Part shown: in pieces, positions 1-6,692 of the stretch
Layout of the letters: each line of letters begins with the position of its first letter
Position numbering within the stretch: the stretch's first letter is position 1
Origin: Bordetella parapertussis
Lineage (GTDB): Bacteria; Pseudomonadota; Gammaproteobacteria; Burkholderiales; SG8-39
Assembly: GCA_945906975.1 (NCBI GenBank)
Contig: CAMDRY010000105.1
Location: 1-8,973 of the forward strand
DNA: 8,973 nt
Direction of reading: 5' to 3'
Translations under genes and position numbers: made by a program
Notes under the pieces: generated by a model
Database searches by the model: none
Told to the model about the DNA's origin: nothing
What the model saw: only the letters and a program-made list of their open reading frames with translations

Positions 1-9
1 ACACACCGC

Positions 10-735
10 TCAGTCGTTGATCACCGCCGTTGTGAAAACGTCCTGCACATCGTCCAGCGCCTCGAGCGCATCCAGCAATTTTTGCATCTTCACGCCGTCA
101 TCACCGGCCAGCTGGGCCTCGGCCGAGGCCTTCATCGTCACCTCGGCGTGCTCGGGCTTGAGGCCGGCCTTGGCCAGCGCCTCTTTCACCGCGGCAAAAT
201 CATTGGGCGGGCAGATCACCTCGATCGAGCCGTCGTCGTTGGCGATGACATCCTCGGCGCCCGCATCAAGCGCCGCCTCCATCACCTTGTCTTCGGACGC
301 ACCCGGTGCGAACACCAACAGGCCGCAATGCTTGAACAAGAAGGCGACCGAGCCGTCAGTGCCCATGTTGCCGCCGTTCTTGGCGAACGCGTGGCGCACT
401 TCGGCCACCGTGCGCACGCGGTTGTCGGTGAGGCAGTCGACCATCACCGCCGCGCCGGCAACGCCGTACCCCTCATAGCGCACCTCTTCGTAGTTGACAC
501 CCTCCAGTGCGCCGGTGCCGCGCTTGATCGCGCTCTCGATGTTGTCCTTGGGCATATTGACATCGCGCGCCTTGTCCATGGCAAGGCGCAGTCGCGGATT
601 CATCGCCGGGTCGCCCCCGCCCATGCGCGCGGCCACGGTGACCTCCTTGATCAACCGCGTGAAGGCCTTACCCTTCTTGGCATCGGTAATCGCCTTCTTG
701 TGCTTGATATTCGCCCACTTGCTGTGCCCGGCCAT
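10..735 (-). CDS. yebC: YebC/TACO1-family protein (YebC/PmpR)
   Basis: The 241-residue product is a full-length YebC/TACO1 family member. It opens with the hallmark N-terminus [15 protein letters not shown] and carries the family blocks [12 protein letters not shown] and [16 protein letters not shown], then an acidic C-terminal domain ending in [10 protein letters not shown]. Family members are cytoplasmic. They were long annotated as transcriptional regulators (PmpR) and have more recently been described as ribosome-associated translation factors; the sequence alone does not decide between these roles. I place the start at the ATG at 735 rather than the in-frame ATG at 792, because homologues begin with MAGHSKW and a GAGG stands 4 nt before this ATG on the minus strand. 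The extra 19 upstream residues look like translated leader. The gene is divergent from the rest of the window, and its downstream neighbour lies off the left edge. Confidence 0.96.
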   Translation of the reverse strand: MAGHSKWANIKHKKAITDAKKGKAFTRLIKEVTVAARMGGGDPAMNPRLRLAMDKARDVNMPKDNIESAIKRGTGALEGVNYEEVRYEGYGVAGAAVMVDCLTDNRVRTVAEVRHAFAKNGGNMGTDGSVAFLFKHCGLLVFAPGASEDKVMEAALDAGAEDVIANDDGSIEVICPPNDFAAVKEALAKAGLKPEHAEVTMKASAEAQLAGDDGVKMQKLLDALEALDDVQDVFTTAVIND

Positions 736-850
736 AAAGCCTCTGCCTCTGTGACGGTTCGGACAGCTTATAATTTTACCATTCCGGCCCACCGGACCGC
801 AGCATCATTCGAGATTCACGACAGAGATTCACGACAAGGATCGCCTCCCC
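736..850. promoter_or_regulatory. Divergent intergenic/promoter region between yebC and the HerA-like gene
   Basis: These 115 bp separate two divergent genes and must hold at least the yebC promoter. A perfect TATAAT (plus strand, 769-774) sits in the only A/T-rich patch. On the minus strand the same patch reads TAAAAT (778-773), so both promoters may use overlapping -10 elements. I could not find a convincing TTGACA-like -35 at 16-18 bp on either strand. A small inverted repeat, TCCGG-N4-CCGGA, lies at 783-796, just downstream of the TATAAT where a plus-strand transcript would start. Confidence 0.55.
811..836 (+). repeat. Perfect 13-bp tandem duplication in 5' leader
   Basis: GAGATTCACGACA occurs twice with no gap and no mismatch (811-823 and 824-836). 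The last base of the second copy begins the AAGGA (836-840) that is the likely Shine-Dalgarno sequence for the ATG at 851. It looks like a recent slippage duplication or a paired regulatory site in the leader of the HerA-like gene. Confidence 0.95.
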
Positions 851-2359
851 ATGATCACGCCCATCGCCGTCGCCAGGTCAGGCGCCACCGAACTGGCACT
901 GCTGCCCGCCCTCGCCAACCGCCACGGGCTGATCGCCGGCGCCACCGGAACGGGCAAGACGGTGACCCTGCAGACGCTGGCGCAGGGCTTCTCTGCCATC
1001 GGCGTGCCGGTGTTCATGGCCGATGTCAAAGGCGACCTGTCGGGCATCTCGCAAGCGGGCGCGATGACGCCAAAACTGCAGGAGCGCATCAACGCGCTGG
1101 GTCTGGAGGGCTTCGCTTTCGCCGCCTGCCCGACGGTGTTCTGGGACGTGTTCGGACAAAAGGGCCACCCGGTACGCGCCACGGTGTCGGGCATGGGCCC
1201 GCTGCTGCTCGGTCGCGTGCTCAATCTCAACGACACCCAGCAAGGTGTGCTCAGCCTGGTGTTCAAGATCGCCGACGACAAGGGTCTGTTGCTGCTCGAC
1301 CTGAAGGACCTGCGCGCGATGCTGCAGCACGTGGGCGAGAACGCCAAGGACTTCACCACCGCCTACGGCAATATCTCGGCCGCGTCGGTCGGCGCGATAC
1401 AGCGCGGCCTGCTCGAGATCGAGCAACAGGGCGGCGACAAGCTGCTCGCAGAGCCCTCACTCGACATCGCCGACCTGATGCAGACCGACAGCCGGGGCGC
1501 CGGCGTGGTCAACATCCTCGCCGCCGACAAGCTGATGAATTCGCCCAAGCTGTATTCGACCTTTTTGCTCTGGATGCTGTCCGAATTGTTCGAGCACCTG
1601 CCCGAGGTCGGTGATGTCGACAAACCCAAGTTGGTGTTCTTTTTTGACGAGGCCCATCTGCTCTTCAACGATGCGCCCAAGTCCCTGCTCGACAAGATAG
1701 AGCAGGTCGTGCGGCTGATCCGCTCCAAGGGGGTGGGGGTGTATTTTGTGACGCAAAACCCGCTCGATATCCCGGACACCGTGCTCGGCCAGCTGGGCAA
1801 CCGCGTGCAGCACGCGCTGCGCGCCTTTACGCCACGCGACCAGAAAGCGGTGAAGGCGGCGGCCGAAACCATGCGCGCCAACCCGAAACTCAATGTCGAG
1901 ACCGCCATCACCGAATTGTCTGTGGGTGAGGCGCTGATTTCCCTGCTCGATGAAAAAGGCCGCCCCACCATCGTGGAGCGTGCCTTCGTGCGGCCGCCCG
2001 GTTCGCGCATAGGCCCGGCCAGCGACGCCGAACGCGATGCGCTTATCAAGTCTTCGATCCTTTACGGCCACTATGAGCAGGTCGTTGATCGTGAGTCGGC
2101 CTACGAGAAGCTGAGCGCAAAAACCATCGCCCGTCAGGGCGGCACGGCCGCAGACGCCCCTGCCGGAACCGCCAGTGGCGGCATTTTCGGCTCACTGGGC
2201 GAACTGCTGGGCGGCAGCACCGGAGCGCGCGGCGTGCGTCACGAAGGCTTGCTCGAGTCGGTGGCAAAGAGCGCGGCGCGCGCGGTCGGCTCGCAGATCG
2301 GCCGTGAAATCATCCGCGGCGTGCTCGGTTCCATTCTTGGCGGCGGAAAACGCCGATGA
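851..2359 (+). CDS. HerA-like ATPase, DUF853/YjgR family
   Basis: The 502-residue product matches the DUF853 (helicase HerA-like, E. coli YjgR) family in length and layout. The N-terminus contains [14 protein letters not shown] running into a Walker A motif GATGTGKT at residues 30-37. Next comes a conserved [12 protein letters not shown] block at about 55-66. The Walker B stretch LVFFFDEAH lies at about 261-269, with the DE expected for ATP hydrolysis. A sensor/arginine-finger-like segment follows ([23 protein letters not shown], about 298-320). The tail from about residue 430 is rich in Gly/Ala and ends in the family-typical [22 protein letters not shown]. No signal peptide or membrane segment is visible, so it should be cytoplasmic. 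The family belongs to the HerA/FtsK-type P-loop ATPases; its substrate is unproven, and I see no NurA nuclease partner nearby. The start is supported by AAGGA 10 nt upstream. The next gene begins 10 nt after the stop, suggesting co-transcription. Confidence 0.93.
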   Translation: MITPIAVARSGATELALLPALANRHGLIAGATGTGKTVTLQTLAQGFSAIGVPVFMADVKGDLSGISQAGAMTPKLQERINALGLEGFAFAACPTVFWDVFGQKGHPVRATVSGMGPLLLGRVLNLNDTQQGVLSLVFKIADDKGLLLLDLKDLRAMLQHVGENAKDFTTAYGNISAASVGAIQRGLLEIEQQGGDKLLAEPSLDIADLMQTDSRGAGVVNILAADKLMNSPKLYSTFLLWMLSELFEHLPEVGDVDKPKLVFFFDEAHLLFNDAPKSLLDKIEQVVRLIRSKGVGVYFVTQNPLDIPDTVLGQLGNRVQHALRAFTPRDQKAVKAAAETMRANPKLNVETAITELSVGEALISLLDEKGRPTIVERAFVRPPGSRIGPASDAERDALIKSSILYGHYEQVVDRESAYEKLSAKTIARQGGTAADAPAGTASGGIFGSLGELLGGSTGARGVRHEGLLESVAKSAARAVGSQIGREIIRGVLGSILGGGKRR

Positions 2360-2361
2360 GG
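2358..2361 (+). promoter_or_regulatory. Ribosome-binding site that fixes a GTG start
   Basis: GAGG here overlaps the stop codon of the HerA-like gene and lies 8 nt before the in-frame GTG at 2370. It favours GTG 2370 over the TTG at 2385, which has no purine-rich sequence at a usable distance. It also suggests that translation of the two genes is coupled. Confidence 0.65.
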
Positions 2362-2369
2362 CGCGGCAA

Positions 2370-3284
2370 GTGCCGGGCCGTCCCTTGAGCCGCGTCTCCT
2401 ATCGCGCCATCGGCATCGCCCTCGCATTGGTCGGCGCCGCGCTATTTTCGCTCAAGGGCGTTACCACCAAGCTGATCTACGCCTACCGTGCCGACGCGGT
2501 GACCCTGCTCGCGCTGCGCATGCTGTTCTCGGTGCCGTTTTTCCTGGTTATCGCAGCGTGGTCCGGGCGCAAGCACGGGACAACGCCGCTGTCACGCGGC
2601 GACCTCGGGCTGATTGTGATACTGGGCCTGACCGGCTATTACCTCTCCAGCTTCCTCGATTTTCTCGGCTTGCTTTATATTTCGGCCACACTGGAACGCC
2701 TGACGCTTTACCTTTACCCGACTATGGTGCTGCTGTTGTCGGTGATGTTCCTGAAGGCGCGCGCACGCGGCGTGGACATCAGCGCCATCGCACTTTCCTA
2801 TGCCGGGATTGCGCTGGTTTTTTTGTCGGCCGGCCACGTCGCGGGCTCAAATCTGCAGCTGGGCGGGCTGCTGGTTTTGGGCAGCGCCTTTGCCTACGCC
2901 ATCTATCTGGTGGCCGGCACCGAGGTGATCAAGCGCATCGGCTCGATCCGCTTCACCGCCTATGCCATGACGGTATCGAGCGTCGCCGGCATCCTGCAAT
3001 TCCTCGTGCTGCGCCCGCTTGATGCGCTGGTGCTGCCGATGGCGGCCTACGGCTTGCTGGTGGTGCTGGCGCTGTTCCACACCGTGCTGCCTGTGTTCAT
3101 GATCGGCGAAGCGCTCAAGCGCATCGGCGCCACGCAGTTTGCCGTGATAGGCGCGATCGGCCCGCTGACCACCATGGCGGTCGAGTGGGCCGTCCTCGGA
3201 GAAGCGCTCAATGGCACGCAGATTTTCGGCTCGGTGCTGGTGTTATCGGGTGTGCTGCTGGTAACCTTGAAACCCAAACCGTGA
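2370..3284 (+). CDS. EamA/DMT-superfamily transporter
   Basis: From the GTG at 2370 the product is 304 residues, the usual length of EamA-type drug/metabolite transporters. It is almost wholly hydrophobic, with about ten predicted membrane segments arranged as two five-helix halves (roughly residues 12-150 and 163-300). The first half carries LKGVTTKLIYAYRADAVTLLALR and SATLERLTLYLYPTMVLLLS. The second half carries GSAFAYAIYLVAGTEVIKRIG and ends GAIGPLTTMAVEWAVLGEALNG before a last helix and a short KPKP tail. This late PLTT...EWAVLGE block is the characteristic EamA motif. The protein should sit in the inner membrane and move small metabolites, but no substrate can be read from the sequence. 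The open frame extends upstream inside the HerA-like gene; I reject that extension because it would overlap the neighbour by 185 bp, whereas GTG 2370 has a good GAGG site. Confidence 0.9.
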   Translation: MPGRPLSRVSYRAIGIALALVGAALFSLKGVTTKLIYAYRADAVTLLALRMLFSVPFFLVIAAWSGRKHGTTPLSRGDLGLIVILGLTGYYLSSFLDFLGLLYISATLERLTLYLYPTMVLLLSVMFLKARARGVDISAIALSYAGIALVFLSAGHVAGSNLQLGGLLVLGSAFAYAIYLVAGTEVIKRIGSIRFTAYAMTVSSVAGILQFLVLRPLDALVLPMAAYGLLVVLALFHTVLPVFMIGEALKRIGATQFAVIGAIGPLTTMAVEWAVLGEALNGTQIFGSVLVLSGVLLVTLKPKP

Positions 3285-3312
3285 CAACCACCGCAAATTC
3301 ACCGGCCGGAAA

Positions 3313-3328
3313 CCAGGTGCGCACCGGG
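3313..3328. repeat. Imperfect 16-bp palindrome with a perfect GGTGCGCACC core
   Basis: The core GGTGCGCACC (3316-3325) is a perfect 10-bp palindrome, extended by two more pairs across one A/G mismatch. It lies 29 nt after the DMT transporter stop and over 100 bp before the next gene. It could be an operator, but no run of T follows, so it is not an intrinsic terminator. Confidence 0.5.
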
Positions 3329-3403
3329 CAGACCTTAGCGCCCGATGGCACCGTCTTTCCCGCCATCTTCTGAACAACCCCCAACCCGGAGTGAACGGCA
3401 GCC

Positions 3404-3416
3404 CGGAAATTTTCCG
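3404..3416. promoter_or_regulatory. 13-bp dyad CGGAAAtTTTCCG upstream of the membrane/spermidine-synthase gene
   Basis: Perfect 6-bp arms flank a single central T, ending 20 nt before the ATG at 3437. The position suits an operator or an element near the start of transcription. I do not recognise a known regulator's consensus. It is the only A/T-rich spot in this intergenic region. Confidence 0.45.
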
Positions 3417-3436
3417 TTGCTTGCCTTCTGCAGTCC

Positions 3437-5467
3437 ATGATCCTTTACGCCACAACGATTTTCGTCAGCGCCTTCCTGTTGTTCCAGGTGCAGCCCCTCA
3501 TTGCGAAGCTCATCCTGCCATGGTTCGGCGGTTCAGCCGCGGTGTGGACCACCTGCATGCTGTTTTTCCAGGTGCTGCTGCTTTGCGGTTATGTCTATTC
3601 ACATGCACTGATGGGCATACGCCAGCCCGCGCGCCAACGCCTCGTGCACTGCATTCTGCTGGGCATTTGCCTGCTGGTTTTGCCGATCTCACCGGATGTT
3701 TCATGGAAGCCCACCGGGGGCGATGACCCGACATTGCGCATCCTCGGCCTGCTTGCCACCAGCGTCGGCCTGCCCTACTTCGTCCTGTCAACCACCGGAC
3801 CACTGGTGCAGGCCTGGTATGCGCGCACCCACATCGGCGCCTATCCCTACCGACTGTTCGCGCTTTCCAACTTTGGTTCGCTGCTCGCGCTGTTGAGCTA
3901 CCCGCTGCTGGTCGAGCCGCTGCTGTCGGCACATTGGCAGGCGCTGGCCTGGTCTTCGGGCTTCACCCTGTTCGCCCTGCTGTGCGGCACGCTGGCCTGG
4001 AAAACCAACGGTGGACTGGTCGCAGCCGGGCCCGGTGAAACGTCATCTGCGGCGGCGCCCGCGCCCACCACCGGCATCAAGCTCTGGTGGGCCGCCCTCG
4101 CCGCTTGCGCCTCCGCCCTGCTGCTCGCCTTCACCAGCCACCTGTCGCTCAATATCGCCCCCATCCCCTTCCTGTGGGTGCTGCCACTGCTGCTCTACCT
4201 TGCCAGCTTTATCGTCTGCTTCGAGGCGCCCCGCTGGTACCGGCGTGACTTCTACTTCCCGCTGCTGATCGCCGGACTGGGCGGTGTGTGCTACACGCTC
4301 ACACCCGGCCATCTGCACCCGAAGATCATCGTGATGGTGCCGCTGTACGCGGTCACGCTGTTTTGCGCCTGCATGGTCTGCCACGGCGAACTCGCGCGCG
4401 CCAAGCCGCATCCGCAATACCTCACCTCCTTTTACCTGCAACTCGCGCTGGGCGGCGCGCTCGGCGGGCTGTTTGTCGGCCTTGTCGCCCCGCACTTGTT
4501 CAACGATTTGTATGAACTGCCCATCGGGCTCGCGACGCTGGCGGCCCTCGCCTTCGCCGCGCTGTACCGCGACCGCGGCAGCATCTTGCACCGGCGCTTC
4601 GCCCTGCCGGCGCAAGCGCTGGCGGCAGCCCTTGTCGCCGCCTTCTGCGGCACACTTGCGTGGGGCTATGGCGCATTTGCGGACACCCGCCCTTCCTCGG
4701 TGCGCAACTTCTACGCCGTGCTCAAGTTTGAGGACTCGGGCAGCGGCGAAGTCGCGGTGCGCGAACTCAAGCACGGCACGATCCAGCATGGCAGCCAGTT
4801 CCTCGATGCCTCGCGCCGCAACTGGCCGACCACCTACTACGGTCCGTTGTCGGGTGTCGCACTGGCGATCAAGTCGACCGAAGAGGCGCGCCGCATCGGC
4901 GTCGTCGGGCTTGGCGCCGGTACGCTCGCGGCCTACGGCCGCAGCGGCGATGTCATGCGCTTTTACGAGATCAATCCGCAGGTGGTGGATCTGGCGCGCA
5001 AGCAATTTAGCTTTCTTTCCGACAGCAAGGCGACGATCGAAGTCGCGCTGGGCGATGCGCGCCTGGTGCTCGAGCGCGAAGCGCCGCAGCAATTCAACGT
5101 GCTGGCCGTGGACGCGTTCTCGAGCGACTCGATTCCGGTGCACCTGCTCACGGTCGAGGCGTTCCGCGCCTATATGCGCCACCTCAAGCCCGACGGCTTG
5201 CTCGCCATCCACGTGTCGAACCGCTACCTCGACCTGCTGCCGGTGGTCGCCAAAGCCGCCACCGCGCTTTCGCTGGAGGTTCGTCAGGTCTACGCGGCGG
5301 ATAACTATGAAATCGGCGTATTCAGCTCCGACTGGCTGTTGCTCGCGCGCGCGCCCGGCGCCTTCAACGAGGCGGAGCTCAAAGCCAACGTCAAGCCACT
5401 TGAAGCACAAGCCGACATCCGGCTCTGGACCGACGACTTCAGCGACTTGCACGGCATACTGAAATAA
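3437..5467 (+). CDS. Fused polytopic-membrane / spermidine synthase-like protein
   Basis: The 676-residue product has two parts. Residues 1 to about 412 form many hydrophobic segments and contain the family-typical opening SAFLLFQVQPLIAKLILPWFGG, plus SHLSLNIAPIPFLWVLPLLLYL at about 234-255. Residues about 420-676 resemble a spermidine synthase/Rossmann methyltransferase fold: LKHGTIQHGSQ (444-454), nucleotide-binding motif GLGAGT (491-496), acidic E511 in FYEINP, GDARL (539-543), DAFSSDSIP (559-567) and terminal LWTDDFSDL. This architecture is widely annotated as fused MFS/spermidine synthase. Enzymatic polyamine synthesis has not been shown for this type to my knowledge, so the activity is open, and no speD or arginine/ornithine decarboxylase lies nearby. 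The ATG at 3437 is the first ATG/GTG/TTG after the in-frame stop at 3392 and keeps the conserved N-terminus, but it lacks a clear Shine-Dalgarno sequence. The 152-bp gap before it suggests its own promoter. Confidence 0.9.
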   Translation: MILYATTIFVSAFLLFQVQPLIAKLILPWFGGSAAVWTTCMLFFQVLLLCGYVYSHALMGIRQPARQRLVHCILLGICLLVLPISPDVSWKPTGGDDPTLRILGLLATSVGLPYFVLSTTGPLVQAWYARTHIGAYPYRLFALSNFGSLLALLSYPLLVEPLLSAHWQALAWSSGFTLFALLCGTLAWKTNGGLVAAGPGETSSAAAPAPTTGIKLWWAALAACASALLLAFTSHLSLNIAPIPFLWVLPLLLYLASFIVCFEAPRWYRRDFYFPLLIAGLGGVCYTLTPGHLHPKIIVMVPLYAVTLFCACMVCHGELARAKPHPQYLTSFYLQLALGGALGGLFVGLVAPHLFNDLYELPIGLATLAALAFAALYRDRGSILHRRFALPAQALAAALVAAFCGTLAWGYGAFADTRPSSVRNFYAVLKFEDSGSGEVAVRELKHGTIQHGSQFLDASRRNWPTTYYGPLSGVALAIKSTEEARRIGVVGLGAGTLAAYGRSGDVMRFYEINPQVVDLARKQFSFLSDSKATIEVALGDARLVLEREAPQQFNVLAVDAFSSDSIPVHLLTVEAFRAYMRHLKPDGLLAIHVSNRYLDLLPVVAKAATALSLEVRQVYAADNYEIGVFSSDWLLLARAPGAFNEAELKANVKPLEAQADIRLWTDDFSDLHGILK

Positions 5468-5474
5468 CAGACTG

Positions 5475-5496
5475 GGCGCGGATTCACCGCCGCGCC
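5475..5496 (+). other. GC-rich stem-loop after the membrane/spermidine-synthase gene
   Basis: GGCGCGG (5475-5481) pairs perfectly with CCGCGCC (5490-5496) across an 8-nt loop, starting 8 nt after the stop codon. The sequence after it, GCGCTTCCC, has no T-run, so it is at best a weak terminator. Its loop contains the candidate -35 element of the next promoter. Confidence 0.4.
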
Positions 5497-5512
5497 GCGC
5501 TTCCCATATACT
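5483..5512 (+). promoter_or_regulatory. Candidate sigma70-type promoter of dctPQM
   Basis: TTCACC at 5483-5488 (4 of 6 matches to TTGACA) is followed after 18 bp by TATACT at 5507-5512 (5 of 6 matches to TATAAT). Transcription would start near 5519, giving a leader of about 28 nt with a strong ribosome-binding site. Copies of ACTGGGCG at 5471-5478 and 5510-5517 flank the core promoter and could be regulator sites. Confidence 0.55.
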
Positions 5513-5530
5513 GGGCGAATCAACCGACTT

Positions 5531-5537
5531 GAGGAGG
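5531..5537 (+). promoter_or_regulatory. Strong ribosome-binding site of dctP
   Basis: GAGGAGG lies 9 nt before the ATG at 5547. It decides against the in-frame upstream ATG... at 5529, which would place this purine run inside the coding sequence and add six residues before the signal peptide. Confidence 0.85.
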
Positions 5538-5546
5538 AACACTAAA

Positions 5547-6623
5547 ATGACTTTTGACGCGAACGCCAAACAGAAACTCAACCGCAGAAAATTCATCAAG
5601 GCCGGCACGGCCGCCGCCGCCACTGCCGCCATCGCCGGCTTCCCCTCCATCCTGCGCGCGCAGGCGCCGATCGAACTCAAGATCAGCCACTACGTCCCGG
5701 CGCTGCACGGCCTGCAAACGGACTTTATCGAACCCTGGTCCAAGGACATCGAAAAGCGCACCAACGGGCGGGTCACCTTCAAGATATTCGCGGCCGCCAG
5801 CCCACTTGGCAAAGCGGAAAACCAGCTTGACCAGGTGCAAAACGGCATCGTCGACATCGCCTTCGGACTGTCAGGCAATCCACGCGGGCGCCTGCCGCGC
5901 AGCATCATCGTAGAAATGCCCTTCTTGATAGAGGGCGCAGGACAGGGATCACGCACACTGATGTCCCTGTATCCAAAATATCTCAAGGAAGAATACAAAG
6001 GCATCAAGGTGCTGTGCCTGCTTACCCACAATGCCGGGCACATCCACACGCGGGACAAGAAAGTCGAAAAAATGGAAGACTTGGTCGGACTGCGCCTGCG
6101 CACGCCAAGCGCGACCGCTTCTGCGATGCTAACGCAACTGGGCGCGGTGCCGGTGGGGATGCCCCCGGGAGCGGCCTACGAGCAACTCCAGAAGGGTGTC
6201 ATTGATGGCGCCTGCTTCCCCTGGGATCCGGTGCGCGCGTTCAAGATCGACGAAGTCGCCAAGTTCCATACCGTTGCGAGCTTTTACACCGCGGCATTCT
6301 GGTTCGGCATGAACGAGAAAAAGTTCAACTCCCTCCCGGTCGAGGTGAAAAAGATCATCGACGATGTTTCGGGCGAGTACCTCGCCTCGCGCATGCAGGG
6401 CTGGTGGGACAAATGGGACGCCGCTGGCAAGGCTGCGGCCATCGCCCGTAACAACACCATCATCACCCTCAGCGAGGCCGAGCGCAAACGCTGGGCTGAC
6501 GCGCTGATCCCGACCTACAACAAGGTCATGATCGAAACCGAAGGCCAGGGCGTCAAAAACGCGCGCGATATCTATATCGAGATGCAGCGCGCCGCGGCCA
6601 AGTTCGCGCCGAAAAAAGCCTGA
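5547..6623 (+). CDS. dctP: TRAP transporter solute-binding protein, DctP family, Tat-exported
   Basis: The 358-residue product is a periplasmic TRAP (DctP/SiaP-type) solute-binding protein. The N-terminus has a twin-arginine signal: RRKFIK at 13-18, an Ala-rich hydrophobic stretch at 19-36 and a likely cleavage after AQA (residue 40). The mature protein begins with IELKISHYVPALHG, the usual first beta-strand. The block GLRLRTPSATASAMLTQLGA (181-200) holds the conserved arginine R185, which by family alignment corresponds to Arg147 of Haemophilus SiaP, the residue that clamps the ligand carboxylate. It is followed by the canonical GAAYEQLQKGVIDGACFPWD (208-227). The ligand is therefore probably an organic acid, but its identity cannot be read from the sequence. 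dctQ and dctM follow, separated by a repeat-filled 69-nt gap. A promoter and strong ribosome-binding site precede the gene, fitting the high expression that binding proteins need. Confidence 0.95.
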   Translation: MTFDANAKQKLNRRKFIKAGTAAAATAAIAGFPSILRAQAPIELKISHYVPALHGLQTDFIEPWSKDIEKRTNGRVTFKIFAAASPLGKAENQLDQVQNGIVDIAFGLSGNPRGRLPRSIIVEMPFLIEGAGQGSRTLMSLYPKYLKEEYKGIKVLCLLTHNAGHIHTRDKKVEKMEDLVGLRLRTPSATASAMLTQLGAVPVGMPPGAAYEQLQKGVIDGACFPWDPVRAFKIDEVAKFHTVASFYTAAFWFGMNEKKFNSLPVEVKKIIDDVSGEYLASRMQGWWDKWDAAGKAAAIARNNTIITLSEAERKRWADALIPTYNKVMIETEGQGVKNARDIYIEMQRAAAKFAPKKA

Positions 6624-6630
6624 CCTTGCG

Positions 6631-6685
6631 GCTAGGGCTAGGGGCTAGATGCTAGATGCTAGATGCTAGGTGCTAGATGCTCGGG
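6631..6685 (+). repeat. Heptanucleotide GCTAGAT tandem array between dctP and dctQ
   Basis: About eight head-to-tail units fill the gap. GCTAGAT occurs at 6644, 6651, 6658 and 6672, with variants GCTAGG (6631, six bases), GCTAGGG (6637), GCTAGGT (6665) and a degenerate GCTCGGG (6679). CTAG occurs seven times here, and I noticed none elsewhere in the window. The array starts 7 nt after the dctP stop and ends 7 nt before the dctQ start codon. The G-rich last unit probably forms part of the dctQ ribosome-binding site. Confidence 0.95.
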
Positions 6686-6692
6686 ATAAAGC

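Noticed and set aside
736..792. Upstream ATG of yebC at 792 that would add 19 residues
   Set aside because: The added residues are not family-like, and the conserved N-terminus MAGHSKW with a GAGG site starts at 735.
82..1614. A 510-codon plus-strand open frame running antisense to yebC and into the HerA-like gene
   Set aside because: It spans the intergenic region and two confidently identified genes in the wrong frame, its product is rich in Arg/His/Ala as expected from a high-G+C shadow, and no family is recognisable.
2356..2388. ATG overlapping the HerA-like stop codon (ATGA) as a start for the next gene
   Set aside because: It is in a different frame from the DMT transporter and meets a TGA after ten codons.
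3344..3367. GATGGC...GCCATC inverted repeat as a terminator of the DMT transporter gene
   Set aside because: The stem is only 6 bp with a 12-nt loop and no T-run follows.
4043..5680. A 545-codon minus-strand open frame opposite the membrane/spermidine-synthase gene
   Set aside because: The opposite strand encodes a clear family member throughout. Long stop-free antisense frames are common at this base composition, and the product has no recognisable domain.
6631..6685. The tandem array as a CRISPR or coding repeat
   Set aside because: Units are 7 bp with no spacers, and every unit with CTAG introduces TAG stops across all frames, so it is neither a CRISPR array nor a coding repeat.
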